Source of the DNA: Minisyncoccota bacterium
GTDB taxonomy: Bacteria > Patescibacteriota > Minisyncoccia > Moranbacterales > GCA-2747515
DNA: 12,076 nucleotides
Reading direction: 5' to 3'
NCBI GenBank assembly: GCA_938034715.1
Contig: CALHMM010000036.1
Coordinates: 1 to 12,076 of the forward strand
Shown: positions 1 through 6,447 of the stretch, piece after piece
Layout: each line of letters starts with the position of its first letter
How positions within the stretch are numbered: position 1 is the stretch's first letter
Position numbers and translations under genes: made by a program
Notes under the pieces: model-generated
Told to the model about the DNA's origin: nothing
The model's input: the letters and a program-made list of their open reading frames with translations, nothing else
Databases searched by the model: none

Positions 1-18
1 GTGGTAACACCCACAAAA

Positions 19-62
19 TAGCCCGGTATGTAGCGAAATTCTTCGCAAAACATACCGGGCTA
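19..62. repeat. Strong two-part inverted repeat (hairpin)
   Basis: A perfect 13-bp stem pairs 19-31 (TAGCCCGGTATGT) with 50-62. A second 5-bp stem inside it pairs 33-37 (GCGAA) with 42-46 (TTCGC) around a 4-base loop, with one unpaired base on the left and three on the right. A run of A follows on the + strand, so on the - strand the stem is preceded by a U-rich stretch and followed by UUUU, reading out of the window to the left. This is not a classical + strand terminator, since no T-run follows. It could be a bidirectional or - strand terminator, a processing site or a dispersed structured repeat. No second copy was noticed in this window. Confidence 0.8.
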
Positions 63-104
63 AAAAATTGCCAAAATCAAACATATAGTGTATTGTAATA
101 ATAT

Positions 105-132
105 TTCACTACCCATATTATTCCCTTATATT
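105..132 (+). promoter_or_regulatory. Putative near-leaderless promoter of the GT2 gene
   Basis: TATATT at 127-132 is a -10-like hexamer, and TTCACT at 105-110 is a 4-of-6 match to the -35 consensus with a 16-base spacer. Transcription would start about position 139-140, on the ATG at 140. No Shine-Dalgarno sequence lies upstream of that ATG, which fits a leaderless mRNA. An alternative -10 (TAATAT, 99-104) would give a leader of about 29 bases. Prediction only. Confidence 0.45.
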
Positions 133-139
133 GCTCTCT

Positions 140-1090
140 ATGCGCATGATTATAAACATGCCCGCCTACAACGAAGTAGATAAAATCGCAACTACTATAA
201 AAAAAATTCCTCGCTCATACGAAGGCATCACAGATGTCCTTATTCAGGTAATAAACGATGGGTCAACAGACGATACAGCGCAAGCTTCTCGTGATGCAGG
301 TGCAGATATCGTCATTACACATCCAACGAACCGAGGGCTCGGCAAAATGTTCCATACCATGCGAAAGAGTGCACTTGAAAATAAAGCAGATATTCTCGTC
401 AACATCGACGCAGATGGACAGTTCAACCCGCAAGACATATCAAAACTCATTACTCCAATTCTCAACGACAAAGCAGACATGGTTCTTGCTGATCGATTTT
501 CAGGCACAGACGCAAAAGACATTCCCTTTCTCAAGGATAAGCTAAACCGTCTCGCAGCATGGTTTGTGCGAAGTGCGGTAGGTTACCCTGTTACAGATTT
601 GACATGCGGGTTTCGAGCACACAATCGAGAAGCGCTGCTCAGGCTAAACGATCCAGCAGGATTCACTTACACACAAGAAACAATTATAGATGCCATCGGC
701 AAAGAACTTCGTCTGGTTTGGGTCCCTGTGCGCGTCCAATACTTCTCTAGCAGAAAATCGCGTGTTGTAAAAACTATTTGGAATTATGTTAATAATTCAA
801 TGCGTGTAATCATTCGCGCATTCCGTGACATAAGGCCACTAAAATTCTTTGGCTTCCCTGGATTATTTCTCATTTTTCTCTCTTTGGCATCATTTTGCGT
901 ATTTCTCTACAAGTATCTTCCTGAGATGGAAGTCACACCACATCGAAACTCCCTCATTGGATCAATTGCATTTTTTGTCGTCGGAGCGCAATTTGTCATT
1001 TTTTCACTCATCGCTGATATGATCAAGAACTCTCGAAAAATAACAGAGGAAGCACTTTATCTCATGCGCAGTGAAAAATACAAAAAATAG
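140..1090 (+). CDS. GT2 glycosyltransferase, polyprenyl-phosphate sugar synthase type (DPM1/GtrB-like)
   Basis: This is predicted to move a sugar from a nucleotide donor onto polyprenyl phosphate at the cytoplasmic face, making a lipid-phosphate sugar for outer-face transferases. The GT-A fold signature is clear: an N-terminal PAYNE motif, DGSTDDT at about residues 40-46, NRGLGK at about 64-69 and the metal-binding DAD at about 90-92. DLTCGFR, at about 153-159, fits the family. Two hydrophobic segments near residues 237-261 and 272-296 form the two-helix C-terminal anchor found in GtrB-type enzymes, and 316 residues is usual for them. The ATG at 140 is chosen over an upstream TTG at 131 because the TTG lies inside the predicted -10 element. 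The next gene starts 13 bases after the stop, so the two are probably co-transcribed. The sugar cannot be told from sequence. Confidence 0.9.
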   Translation: MRMIINMPAYNEVDKIATTIKKIPRSYEGITDVLIQVINDGSTDDTAQASRDAGADIVITHPTNRGLGKMFHTMRKSALENKADILVNIDADGQFNPQDISKLITPILNDKADMVLADRFSGTDAKDIPFLKDKLNRLAAWFVRSAVGYPVTDLTCGFRAHNREALLRLNDPAGFTYTQETIIDAIGKELRLVWVPVRVQYFSSRKSRVVKTIWNYVNNSMRVIIRAFRDIRPLKFFGFPGLFLIFLSLASFCVFLYKYLPEMEVTPHRNSLIGSIAFFVVGAQFVIFSLIADMIKNSRKITEEALYLMRSEKYKK

Positions 1091-1103
1091 ATCAAAAACC
1101 TCC

Positions 1104-2207
1104 ATGGCGAAAAAAACCTTATTTATTTCACGCGCATTTCCACCCATCACTGGAGGCATCGAAAATCAAAATGCAGGCATTCTAAATGCTTTAGGAGAAA
1201 TCCGTGATGTCAACACCATCATCAACACCAGGGGGAAAAAATTCCTGCCTATATTCCTTCCCTTTGCCACCATAAAGCTCCTATTCACAGCCAGGAGATA
1301 CGACAGTATCCTCCTAGGGGATGGTGTGCTATCACCACTAGCAGCAATTTGTAAGAAAATTTTTCCAAAAGTACAGTACATCTCAATCATTCATGGTCTT
1401 GACATCACTTACGCGCACAAACAATCATTGATGGGTAAAATTTATCGTGCATTTAACATTCCTGCACTCAAAAAACTCGACAAACTAATTATGGTTGGCA
1501 ACTATACGATTGACGAAGCTGTTAAAGTCGGGGTTGACAGAGAGAAATGTATTTTCATCCCTAATGGTTACGATCAAGATGAATTCAACGATGAATTCTC
1601 TAAATCCGACCTTGAAAAATTAATAGGCCAATCACTCAAAAATAAAAAGGTAATTCTTCGCATTGGACGCTTTGTACCACACAAAGGAGTCCCATGGTTT
1701 CTGAGCAATGTCCTGCCAACTCTAGATCAGGACACGGTCTTTATAGCTGCGGGTGGCACAGTAGGAAACACCCTTGGTGACAGTGATGCCCACCACCAAG
1801 CAACAAAAGCTATAAGCAAAAATAATTTAGATGGCAGAGCATTTTTACTTACGAATCTTCCATGGCATGACATCAAAATGCTCTATAAAACAGCAGATCT
1901 CTATATCTCTCCAAATATTCACGTACGAGGCTCCACGGAAGGCTTCGGGATCAATGCAATAGAAGCGGCAGCCTCAGGTTGCACGGTAATAGCTTCAGAT
2001 TTCCAGGGACTCAAAGATGCGATAATCGATGGACGCAATGGATTTCTCGTCCCCCATGAGGATAAGCAAACCTGGAAGCAAAAAATTCAAGAGCTTCTCG
2101 CGGATGACTTTAATCGTAAAGCATTCGGACAAAAAGCTAGAAAATACACAATACAAAACTACAGTTGGGAGAAAATTGCCAAAAAATATGACAACATCCT
2201 TCACTGA
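1104..2207 (+). CDS. GT4-family glycosyltransferase (GT-B fold)
   Basis: A cytoplasmic, retaining sugar transferase that probably extends a lipid-linked glycan. In the 367-residue form from the ATG at 1104, the N-terminus has the PPITGGIE acceptor-side glycine loop (about 13-20) and IIHGLD near 95-100. The donor domain has RFVPHKG, giving the usual Arg (189) and Lys (194) that hold the nucleotide diphosphate. It also has STEGFGINAIEAAASG with both glutamates of the EX7E motif (279 and 287). GLKDAI and NGFLVP follow, as in the family. A GTG at 1071 would add 11 lysine-rich residues and overlap the GT2 gene. The ATG is preferred because it removes the overlap and begins directly before the first beta strand (KKTLFIS). 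There is no Shine-Dalgarno; the bases just before the ATG are CCTCC, which cannot pair with anti-SD. It is probably transcribed with the GT2 gene. Confidence 0.9.
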   Translation: MAKKTLFISRAFPPITGGIENQNAGILNALGEIRDVNTIINTRGKKFLPIFLPFATIKLLFTARRYDSILLGDGVLSPLAAICKKIFPKVQYISIIHGLDITYAHKQSLMGKIYRAFNIPALKKLDKLIMVGNYTIDEAVKVGVDREKCIFIPNGYDQDEFNDEFSKSDLEKLIGQSLKNKKVILRIGRFVPHKGVPWFLSNVLPTLDQDTVFIAAGGTVGNTLGDSDAHHQATKAISKNNLDGRAFLLTNLPWHDIKMLYKTADLYISPNIHVRGSTEGFGINAIEAAASGCTVIASDFQGLKDAIIDGRNGFLVPHEDKQTWKQKIQELLADDFNRKAFGQKARKYTIQNYSWEKIAKKYDNILH

Positions 2208-2234
2208 ATGGTTTGTCTTCAGAATGTATGAAAA

Positions 2235-2243
2235 TGCTATAAT
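2235..2243 (+). promoter_or_regulatory. Extended -10 promoter, predicted leaderless start
   Basis: TGCTATAAT is a perfect extended -10 (TG at 2235-2236, TATAAT at 2238-2243). With standard spacing the first transcribed base is the A of the ATG at 2250, so the mRNA would have no leader. The best -35 match (TTGTCT, 2213-2218) is poorly spaced, which is common for extended -10 promoters. It sits in the 42-base gap after the GT4 gene. Confidence 0.65.
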
Positions 2244-2249
2244 AACGAA

Positions 2250-4262
2250 ATGACGCAATTCTTCTTCGAACAATTTTTATTCTACCTAGCCATAATCCTT
2301 ACACTGATAGCACCAGGATATTTTGTGCTACACTTTTTTGTCTCAAAAAATGCTCTAACAATGATTGAAAGATCCATTCTTGCGATCCCAATTAGCTTTA
2401 CTATTACAACATTCACCCTGCTGTGCGCAGCCTACGCAAACGTTCCGATTACGAGAGCGTCTACATTCATCTTACTAATAACAGTAAGTCTGATCATTAT
2501 TGCAGGTAGTCAATTGACTAAAAGGAAGTTTGTCACTGACTCATCGCAAACAAACAACACCAAAAAATTATCAAAAAAACATTGCGTAGTAATCGGTTGC
2601 ATAGTCGCAATAATGTGCCTCACAAAGGGAGCTTACCTTGTCAATACCATCTTTCCTACTTCTACAGACCTTGGACATCATATGTATTGGGTGCAAAGAA
2701 TTGTGACAACAGGTGAGATCGTCCCCTACAGCAAAGTCATCGTCGAGCCAGACAACCCGGACGAGGCCTCTACCTCGGCAGCAAAGTTCATCGGCGTACA
2801 ACAAATTCCTGACTTCATCATTGGTGAGCATATCATCTTTGCTGCTATTGCCTTGTTATCAGGAATTTCTGTTATTAGTGCAATGCCGTCTCTCATCTTA
2901 TTTTTAATTCATATGGTTAGCATTGGCACCATATTCATACTCAGCTCCAGAATATTCAAACATCTTCCTTACGGACAAATTGCAGCAATTTTTGTCTTGG
3001 TAACAATTGGAATACTTTACGCAATTAGCGGAGCGCAAGCAAAATTCGTAAGTGGCGGCGTTGTTGGCAATATCCTCGGTAACATGTTAATTGCGAGTAC
3101 ACTATACTTCTTCGTGCGATCCCTAGAAGAAAAGAACCGCACATTCTTTCTGCTGGGCATTATATTAGCAACAACACTTCTATATACCCACCATCTCAGT
3201 ATGTTTATCTTTGGCTACATCCTCATAACTTGGATAATCACCTTTTGCCTGCTCAATATTCGTGAAATTGTATCACATATAAAGCTCTGGCTGCATCTTC
3301 TCAATTGGTGGATGCTGATAGTACTTGCTTCTATAATCATGTTCATATTCTTCATACACATCCCTAGCTACCTTGACCCACAGACAATCAGTAGCTCGCT
3401 AGGATCTCCAAGCAAATCTACGCGAGTAGGCATCCCACTATGGCAACTGATAAACAGTAGTGGCATGATTCGTTTTCTCTATGGTATTAGTGGGCTCGTG
3501 ATTTTTACAGTAATCTTCAGCAGAGTAGCCTTTGTTCAGAAACACGTCAAAAATCTCAGCATTGGTGAAAATACAAAACAAAATTTCATTGGCACTTATG
3601 CATACGCATTGATAATTGCGTGGACACTTGTTTTACTAACCATGTCACTAGAACCATCCATCTTGAAGGTCAACATCCTCTCTACTCGCATTGCTACGTA
3701 CATTATCTTTCCTCTAGCGATTACAGCTGGATTTTTCCTTGCATGGATCATATACCATTTAAGACAAAAATCCTCTACCCTACCAAGCACATTAACCATC
3801 CCAACAGCCATATTTCTTTTTTCAATCATTGTCCTAGATGGCACGAGTGATAACACACGATCTCTAAAGGCTGTCCCAGAAACCCAACAAGCTGTGCAAA
3901 CTTTTCATAATGCACTATACCTAAAAGACCATGCCCCAAAAGATTCATGGTCACTCAAAGACCATAACTACATAGAAGCAGATTCGTGGATGAAAGTATT
4001 TATGGCAAACGGGAATTCTGATTATAGCAACCCGCTCTCTCGAGGGTTCTTTGCCCGCTACGAATCCAAACCGAGACGCGAGCACTGCACAAGAGAAATG
4101 ATCTCAAAGCCCGCAAGCGATCTAGCTAAACAGTGCTTCGACAATCTCAATATCGTCCTCATTACTGTGAATTCCGAACAAGACGCAGGTCAATTTATTA
4201 AGAATAATGATTTCATAAAAATTTATGAAAATAACGAATTAAGTACATTTTATCGTAGATAA
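2250..4262 (+). CDS. Large GT-C-like polytopic membrane protein
   Basis: Probably an outer-face sugar transferase using a polyprenyl-phosphate-sugar donor. The 670-residue protein has three hydrophobic segments in its first 90 residues, with APGY at 21-24 and an IER motif near 39-41, resembling the N-terminal region of DUF1616-type membrane proteins. Another segment (about 111-130) leads to an extracytoplasmic loop holding STDLGHHMYW. Asp140 and the His pair at 143-144 sit where GT-C enzymes carry their catalytic acidic residue. Several more membrane segments follow up to about residue 535. A soluble C-terminal domain of about 130 residues ends in FIKIYENNELSTFYRR, a tail style seen in bacterial GT-C and polymerase-like proteins. 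The ATG at 2250 fits the promoter at 2235-2243. A small gene follows 3 bases after the stop. The family is assigned from motif and topology only; an O-antigen ligase or polymerase is the main alternative. Confidence 0.7.
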   Translation: MTQFFFEQFLFYLAIILTLIAPGYFVLHFFVSKNALTMIERSILAIPISFTITTFTLLCAAYANVPITRASTFILLITVSLIIIAGSQLTKRKFVTDSSQTNNTKKLSKKHCVVIGCIVAIMCLTKGAYLVNTIFPTSTDLGHHMYWVQRIVTTGEIVPYSKVIVEPDNPDEASTSAAKFIGVQQIPDFIIGEHIIFAAIALLSGISVISAMPSLILFLIHMVSIGTIFILSSRIFKHLPYGQIAAIFVLVTIGILYAISGAQAKFVSGGVVGNILGNMLIASTLYFFVRSLEEKNRTFFLLGIILATTLLYTHHLSMFIFGYILITWIITFCLLNIREIVSHIKLWLHLLNWWMLIVLASIIMFIFFIHIPSYLDPQTISSSLGSPSKSTRVGIPLWQLINSSGMIRFLYGISGLVIFTVIFSRVAFVQKHVKNLSIGENTKQNFIGTYAYALIIAWTLVLLTMSLEPSILKVNILSTRIATYIIFPLAITAGFFLAWIIYHLRQKSSTLPSTLTIPTAIFLFSIIVLDGTSDNTRSLKAVPETQQAVQTFHNALYLKDHAPKDSWSLKDHNYIEADSWMKVFMANGNSDYSNPLSRGFFARYESKPRREHCTREMISKPASDLAKQCFDNLNIVLITVNSEQDAGQFIKNNDFIKIYENNELSTFYRR

Positions 4263-4265
4263 ATT

Positions 4266-4613
4266 ATGAATCATCAAAAAAAATTAATACTATTTTGTTC
4301 TCTAGCACTTATCATCACAATGAGCTCTTTAGCGTGGACAGAACGCAAACAAAGCGACTATGCGGATGGAAAAGACTGGTGGGCTATCTCATTTATAGAC
4401 CCATCACCGACAAACGATAGTATGAACTTTGTCATAGAAAACTTCGCTGATAATCACGAATTTTCCTATGAAATTACTGATCAAAATACCACAAGTGATC
4501 CAAAAATCATTAACATACCCAAAGGATCCTCGAGACAGATATCAATTCCGCAGGTAGCCCCAGCAGAAGTAACAGTAACCTTAGGCAAGCAAACGAAGAC
4601 ACTAAACAAATAA
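4266..4613 (+). CDS. Small membrane-anchored or secreted protein, partner of the GT-C gene
   Basis: I do not recognise this 115-residue protein. A hydrophobic segment at about residues 5-24 after MNHQKK is a signal anchor or signal peptide. The rest is polar and beta-rich in appearance, with WWAISFIDPSP near 38-48, NFVIENFADNHEFSYEIT near 54-71 and a threonine- and valine-rich end. This suggests one small extracytoplasmic beta-sandwich domain. That arrangement resembles the outer domain found at the C-terminus of DUF1616-type proteins, and the gene just upstream has a DUF1616-like N-terminus (inference). It starts 3 bases after that gene's stop with no Shine-Dalgarno, so translation is probably coupled. 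It may modify or assist the upstream transferase. The stop codon touches the hairpin at 4613-4639. Confidence 0.7.
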   Translation: MNHQKKLILFCSLALIITMSSLAWTERKQSDYADGKDWWAISFIDPSPTNDSMNFVIENFADNHEFSYEITDQNTTSDPKIINIPKGSSRQISIPQVAPAEVTVTLGKQTKTLNK

Positions 4614-4639
4614 GGTGCTACCGCATCACGGCAACACCT
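4604..4639 (-). terminator. Rho-independent terminator of the - strand orphan gene
   Basis: Arms 4613-4623 and 4629-4639 enclose a 5-base loop. In - strand RNA all 11 positions pair, two of them as G-U wobbles, and the stem is followed by UUAUUUGUU. In + strand RNA the same two positions become C-A and A-C mismatches and no good U-run follows. The structure therefore points to - strand termination, 21 bases past the stop of the gene at 4660-5130. Confidence 0.7.
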
Positions 4640-4659
4640 CCCTCCTATTTTCCAAATCA

Positions 4660-5130
4660 TTATTGTCCTGCAATTACTGCAGTTTCGCGCAATATGTCTT
4701 CAAATTTCTCCAAATCCTGATTATCATCTGGGAAAAACTTCCACACCTCTAAATGTGGAAGATACCCAAAATGCAAAGAAATTACTTGGGAGTATTCATC
4801 AATCACGAGTTGGCGAGGAATCACTAATTGCAACGCGAGACCTCTATGCAGAGTCATACGTTTATTAGCAATCCATATATCATGCACAACTGTAGCTTGA
4901 ATCTCATGCGTGAGCTTATCCCACAAATATCGGTAGGTCACAAATTGAGCTCCATCACTACGTGACCGTCGCAATGTAAATTCACTACCAGCAATATTAC
5001 AAAAAAACTGAGACACATGAGGAAATTCCTCGACAATACAACCACTTCGCAAACACGCCAAGAAACCATTGTAAATCTGTCGCGCAAATTCATCTTCACG
5101 CATTCGTTCACCTTCGGCAACTATAGACAT
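4660..5130 (-). CDS. Hypothetical soluble protein, 156 residues
   Basis: No known family is recognised. The protein has no signal peptide or membrane segment. It is rich in charged and aromatic residues, with three cysteines in its first 45 residues and an acidic C-terminal part (FPDDNQDLEKFEDIL, near 132-146). I see no catalytic motif. The ATG at 5130 is chosen because GGGGGAG sits 5 bases before it, the only good Shine-Dalgarno in the window. The frame stays open upstream to a GTG at 5178 and passes an ATG at 5157, but neither has such a site. The gene opposes all its neighbours, has a candidate promoter and a strand-specific terminator, and so looks like an independent unit. It could be a regulator, a toxin-antitoxin-like component or a recently acquired gene; none of these is supported by a motif. 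Confidence 0.7.
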   Translation of the reverse strand: MSIVAEGERMREDEFARQIYNGFLACLRSGCIVEEFPHVSQFFCNIAGSEFTLRRSRSDGAQFVTYRYLWDKLTHEIQATVVHDIWIANKRMTLHRGLALQLVIPRQLVIDEYSQVISLHFGYLPHLEVWKFFPDDNQDLEKFEDILRETAVIAGQ

Positions 5131-5135
5131 AAAGA

Positions 5136-5142
5136 CTCCCCC
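5136..5142 (-). promoter_or_regulatory. Shine-Dalgarno site fixing the start of the orphan gene
   Basis: On the - strand GGGGGAG is followed by 5 bases and then the ATG at 5130. It pairs well with the 3' end of 16S rRNA and decides against the longer GTG form. None of the other starts examined here has a comparable site. Confidence 0.7.
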
Positions 5143-5155
5143 ATCAAACCGACAC

Positions 5156-5161
5156 ATTGTA
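5156..5161 (-). promoter_or_regulatory. Candidate -10 element of the orphan gene
   Basis: TACAAT on the - strand (5 of 6 to consensus) would start transcription near 5149, leaving a leader of about 19 bases that just contains the SD site. No convincing -35 was found. A second possibility is TATTAT at 5198-5203, which overlaps the + strand promoter of the GT4 gene and would give a leader of about 61 bases. Confidence 0.35.
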
Positions 5162-5193
5162 TGCCAAAAAAGTAACACAAATGCAGTAAAAAC

Positions 5194-5202
5194 TGATATA
5201 AT
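5194..5202 (+). promoter_or_regulatory. Extended -10 promoter of the second + strand run
   Basis: TGATATAAT is a perfect extended -10 (TATAAT at 5197-5202). The start point would be near 5209, giving a leader of about 48 bases before the ATG at 5257, unlike the leaderless promoters elsewhere. A weaker TAAAAT at 5234-5239 would shorten the leader to about 11 bases. It lies in the divergent region next to the - strand orphan. Confidence 0.55.
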
Positions 5203-5256
5203 ACTGCTATTGAATACTACTTCAAGATAGAATTAAAATACTACCATTCGATAAAA

Positions 5257-6432
5257 ATGTCAACAGCAACAGATTCACATCTTGAAACGACTACAGAAAA
5301 AAAAATACTTTACATCTCTCGCCCACTCCAAGAACCGTGGGATGAAGCTAGTAAAAACCTTGCACATGATCTTGCTAAAAATATCCAAAAGGCAGACATA
5401 ACAGTGCTTACACACGGCCATGTTGATGACCTCCCAAAAAATATTACACAAAAAAGCATCTATTCTGAAGCAAAAATAAACTTCAGGCCTTGGCAAAAAG
5501 TACGTCTTGTAGTATGGCTTTTATTCAATGCGAGAAAATACGATGTCATTCAACTTTTCTTTACACCCTCAACACTAAACGCAACAATTCTCAAAAAAAT
5601 CTTTCCAGCCAAGGCACATATTATACAAACAATAGCAACAATAAGAGAAGATCTCTACGGTCCTGTGCACACCAATCTCACCCAATATAAAAAAATATTT
5701 TTTGCGGACACACTAATTACCTTTTCACATTACGCCAAGAATCTTCTAGAAAAGTCAGGGTTTGAAAACGCCAAACAAATTTATCCCGGCATTGATCTAC
5801 AAAAATATCACCCTACAGCAAAAGATAGTGGGCTTATTAAGAAATGGGATATTAAACTCAATGATTTCATCATCGCCTACCCTGGAGAATTTGCGCGTCT
5901 TGGTGCCACAGATGTCATCGTCGACGCCTTTCTAGAAATATGGAGTGATCCAGCCAACGCTCATATCAAATATCTATGTGCCTGCAGAATCAAAAACGTT
6001 GCAGATCAAGCAAAAAAAAGCGAAGTAAGAGAGCGTATCGCTGCAGCTGGACATCTCGATAAGGTAATATTTAGCGATACGTTCTCAGGAAATATGAATC
6101 GCATCTACAACCTAGCAGACCTCATTCTCTTTCCTGTCGTTTCTATGGCAGGAAAATTTGATGTTCCTCTGGCAATGATCGAACCATACGCTTGCAAGAA
6201 ACTTGTTGTTGCATCGGATCTGCCTGTATTTAAGGAGTTTTCTCACAACGACATCAATGTTATAATCCCTAAAAATAGCTCAACCGAGATAAAAAAGGCA
6301 ATACTCTCAATTGTTAGAAACTCCTCCAAACATGTGCGGCGAGGAGAACACGCATACAATTTCGTACATCACAATTTTGACATCAAAAACATTGCTCAGA
6401 AATATGAAAAACTCTACACTTCCATCAAATAA
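5257..6432 (+). CDS. GT4-like glycosyltransferase, divergent
   Basis: Predicted cytoplasmic GT-B transferase of 391 residues, first gene of the second + strand run. After a polar 15-residue start, KKILYISRP opens the N-terminal Rossmann domain, and PWDEASKNLAHDL (27-39) matches the acceptor-side loop. YPGE (208-211) with Arg214 opens the donor domain. The C-terminal signature is FDVPLAMIEPYACKKLVVASDLP, where the second Glu of EX7E (309) is present but the first is replaced, in the DxPLxxxE style found in some GT4 enzymes. No Lys follows the Arg in the phosphate-binding loop, so the donor site differs from the GT4 gene at 1104-2207. The ATG at 5257 is the only reasonable start, with no Shine-Dalgarno. 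The RtcB-like gene begins 15 bases after the stop, so co-transcription is likely. Donor and acceptor are unknown. Confidence 0.85.
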   Translation: MSTATDSHLETTTEKKILYISRPLQEPWDEASKNLAHDLAKNIQKADITVLTHGHVDDLPKNITQKSIYSEAKINFRPWQKVRLVVWLLFNARKYDVIQLFFTPSTLNATILKKIFPAKAHIIQTIATIREDLYGPVHTNLTQYKKIFFADTLITFSHYAKNLLEKSGFENAKQIYPGIDLQKYHPTAKDSGLIKKWDIKLNDFIIAYPGEFARLGATDVIVDAFLEIWSDPANAHIKYLCACRIKNVADQAKKSEVRERIAAAGHLDKVIFSDTFSGNMNRIYNLADLILFPVVSMAGKFDVPLAMIEPYACKKLVVASDLPVFKEFSHNDINVIIPKNSSTEIKKAILSIVRNSSKHVRRGEHAYNFVHHNFDIKNIAQKYEKLYTSIK

Positions 6433-6447
6433 CATAGTCATACATAG

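Noticed and set aside
244..534. Open frames antisense to or out of frame with the large genes, such as this one and those at 6604-6906 and 10417-10719.
   Set aside because: They lie wholly inside well-supported genes, show no domain motif and have no start signals of their own.
1071..1103. GTG start for the GT4 gene, adding 11 residues.
   Set aside because: The extension is polar and lysine-rich, overlaps the previous gene and precedes the first beta strand; the ATG at 1104 fits better.
1098..1103. ACCTCC directly before the ATG at 1104, taken at first for a ribosome site.
   Set aside because: It is the same sense as the 16S rRNA 3' end, not its complement, so it cannot pair; probably chance.
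2205..2250. Possible recoding of TGA as Gly, since the GT4 gene and the GT-C gene are in the same frame and separated by two TGA codons.
   Set aside because: All long genes are open under the standard code with no internal TGA, and a perfect promoter lies in the gap, so TGA acts as stop.
5131..5178. Longer form of the - strand orphan from GTG at 5178 or ATG at 5157.
   Set aside because: Only the ATG at 5130 has a well-spaced Shine-Dalgarno, and the candidate -10 at 5156-5161 would lie inside the longer forms.
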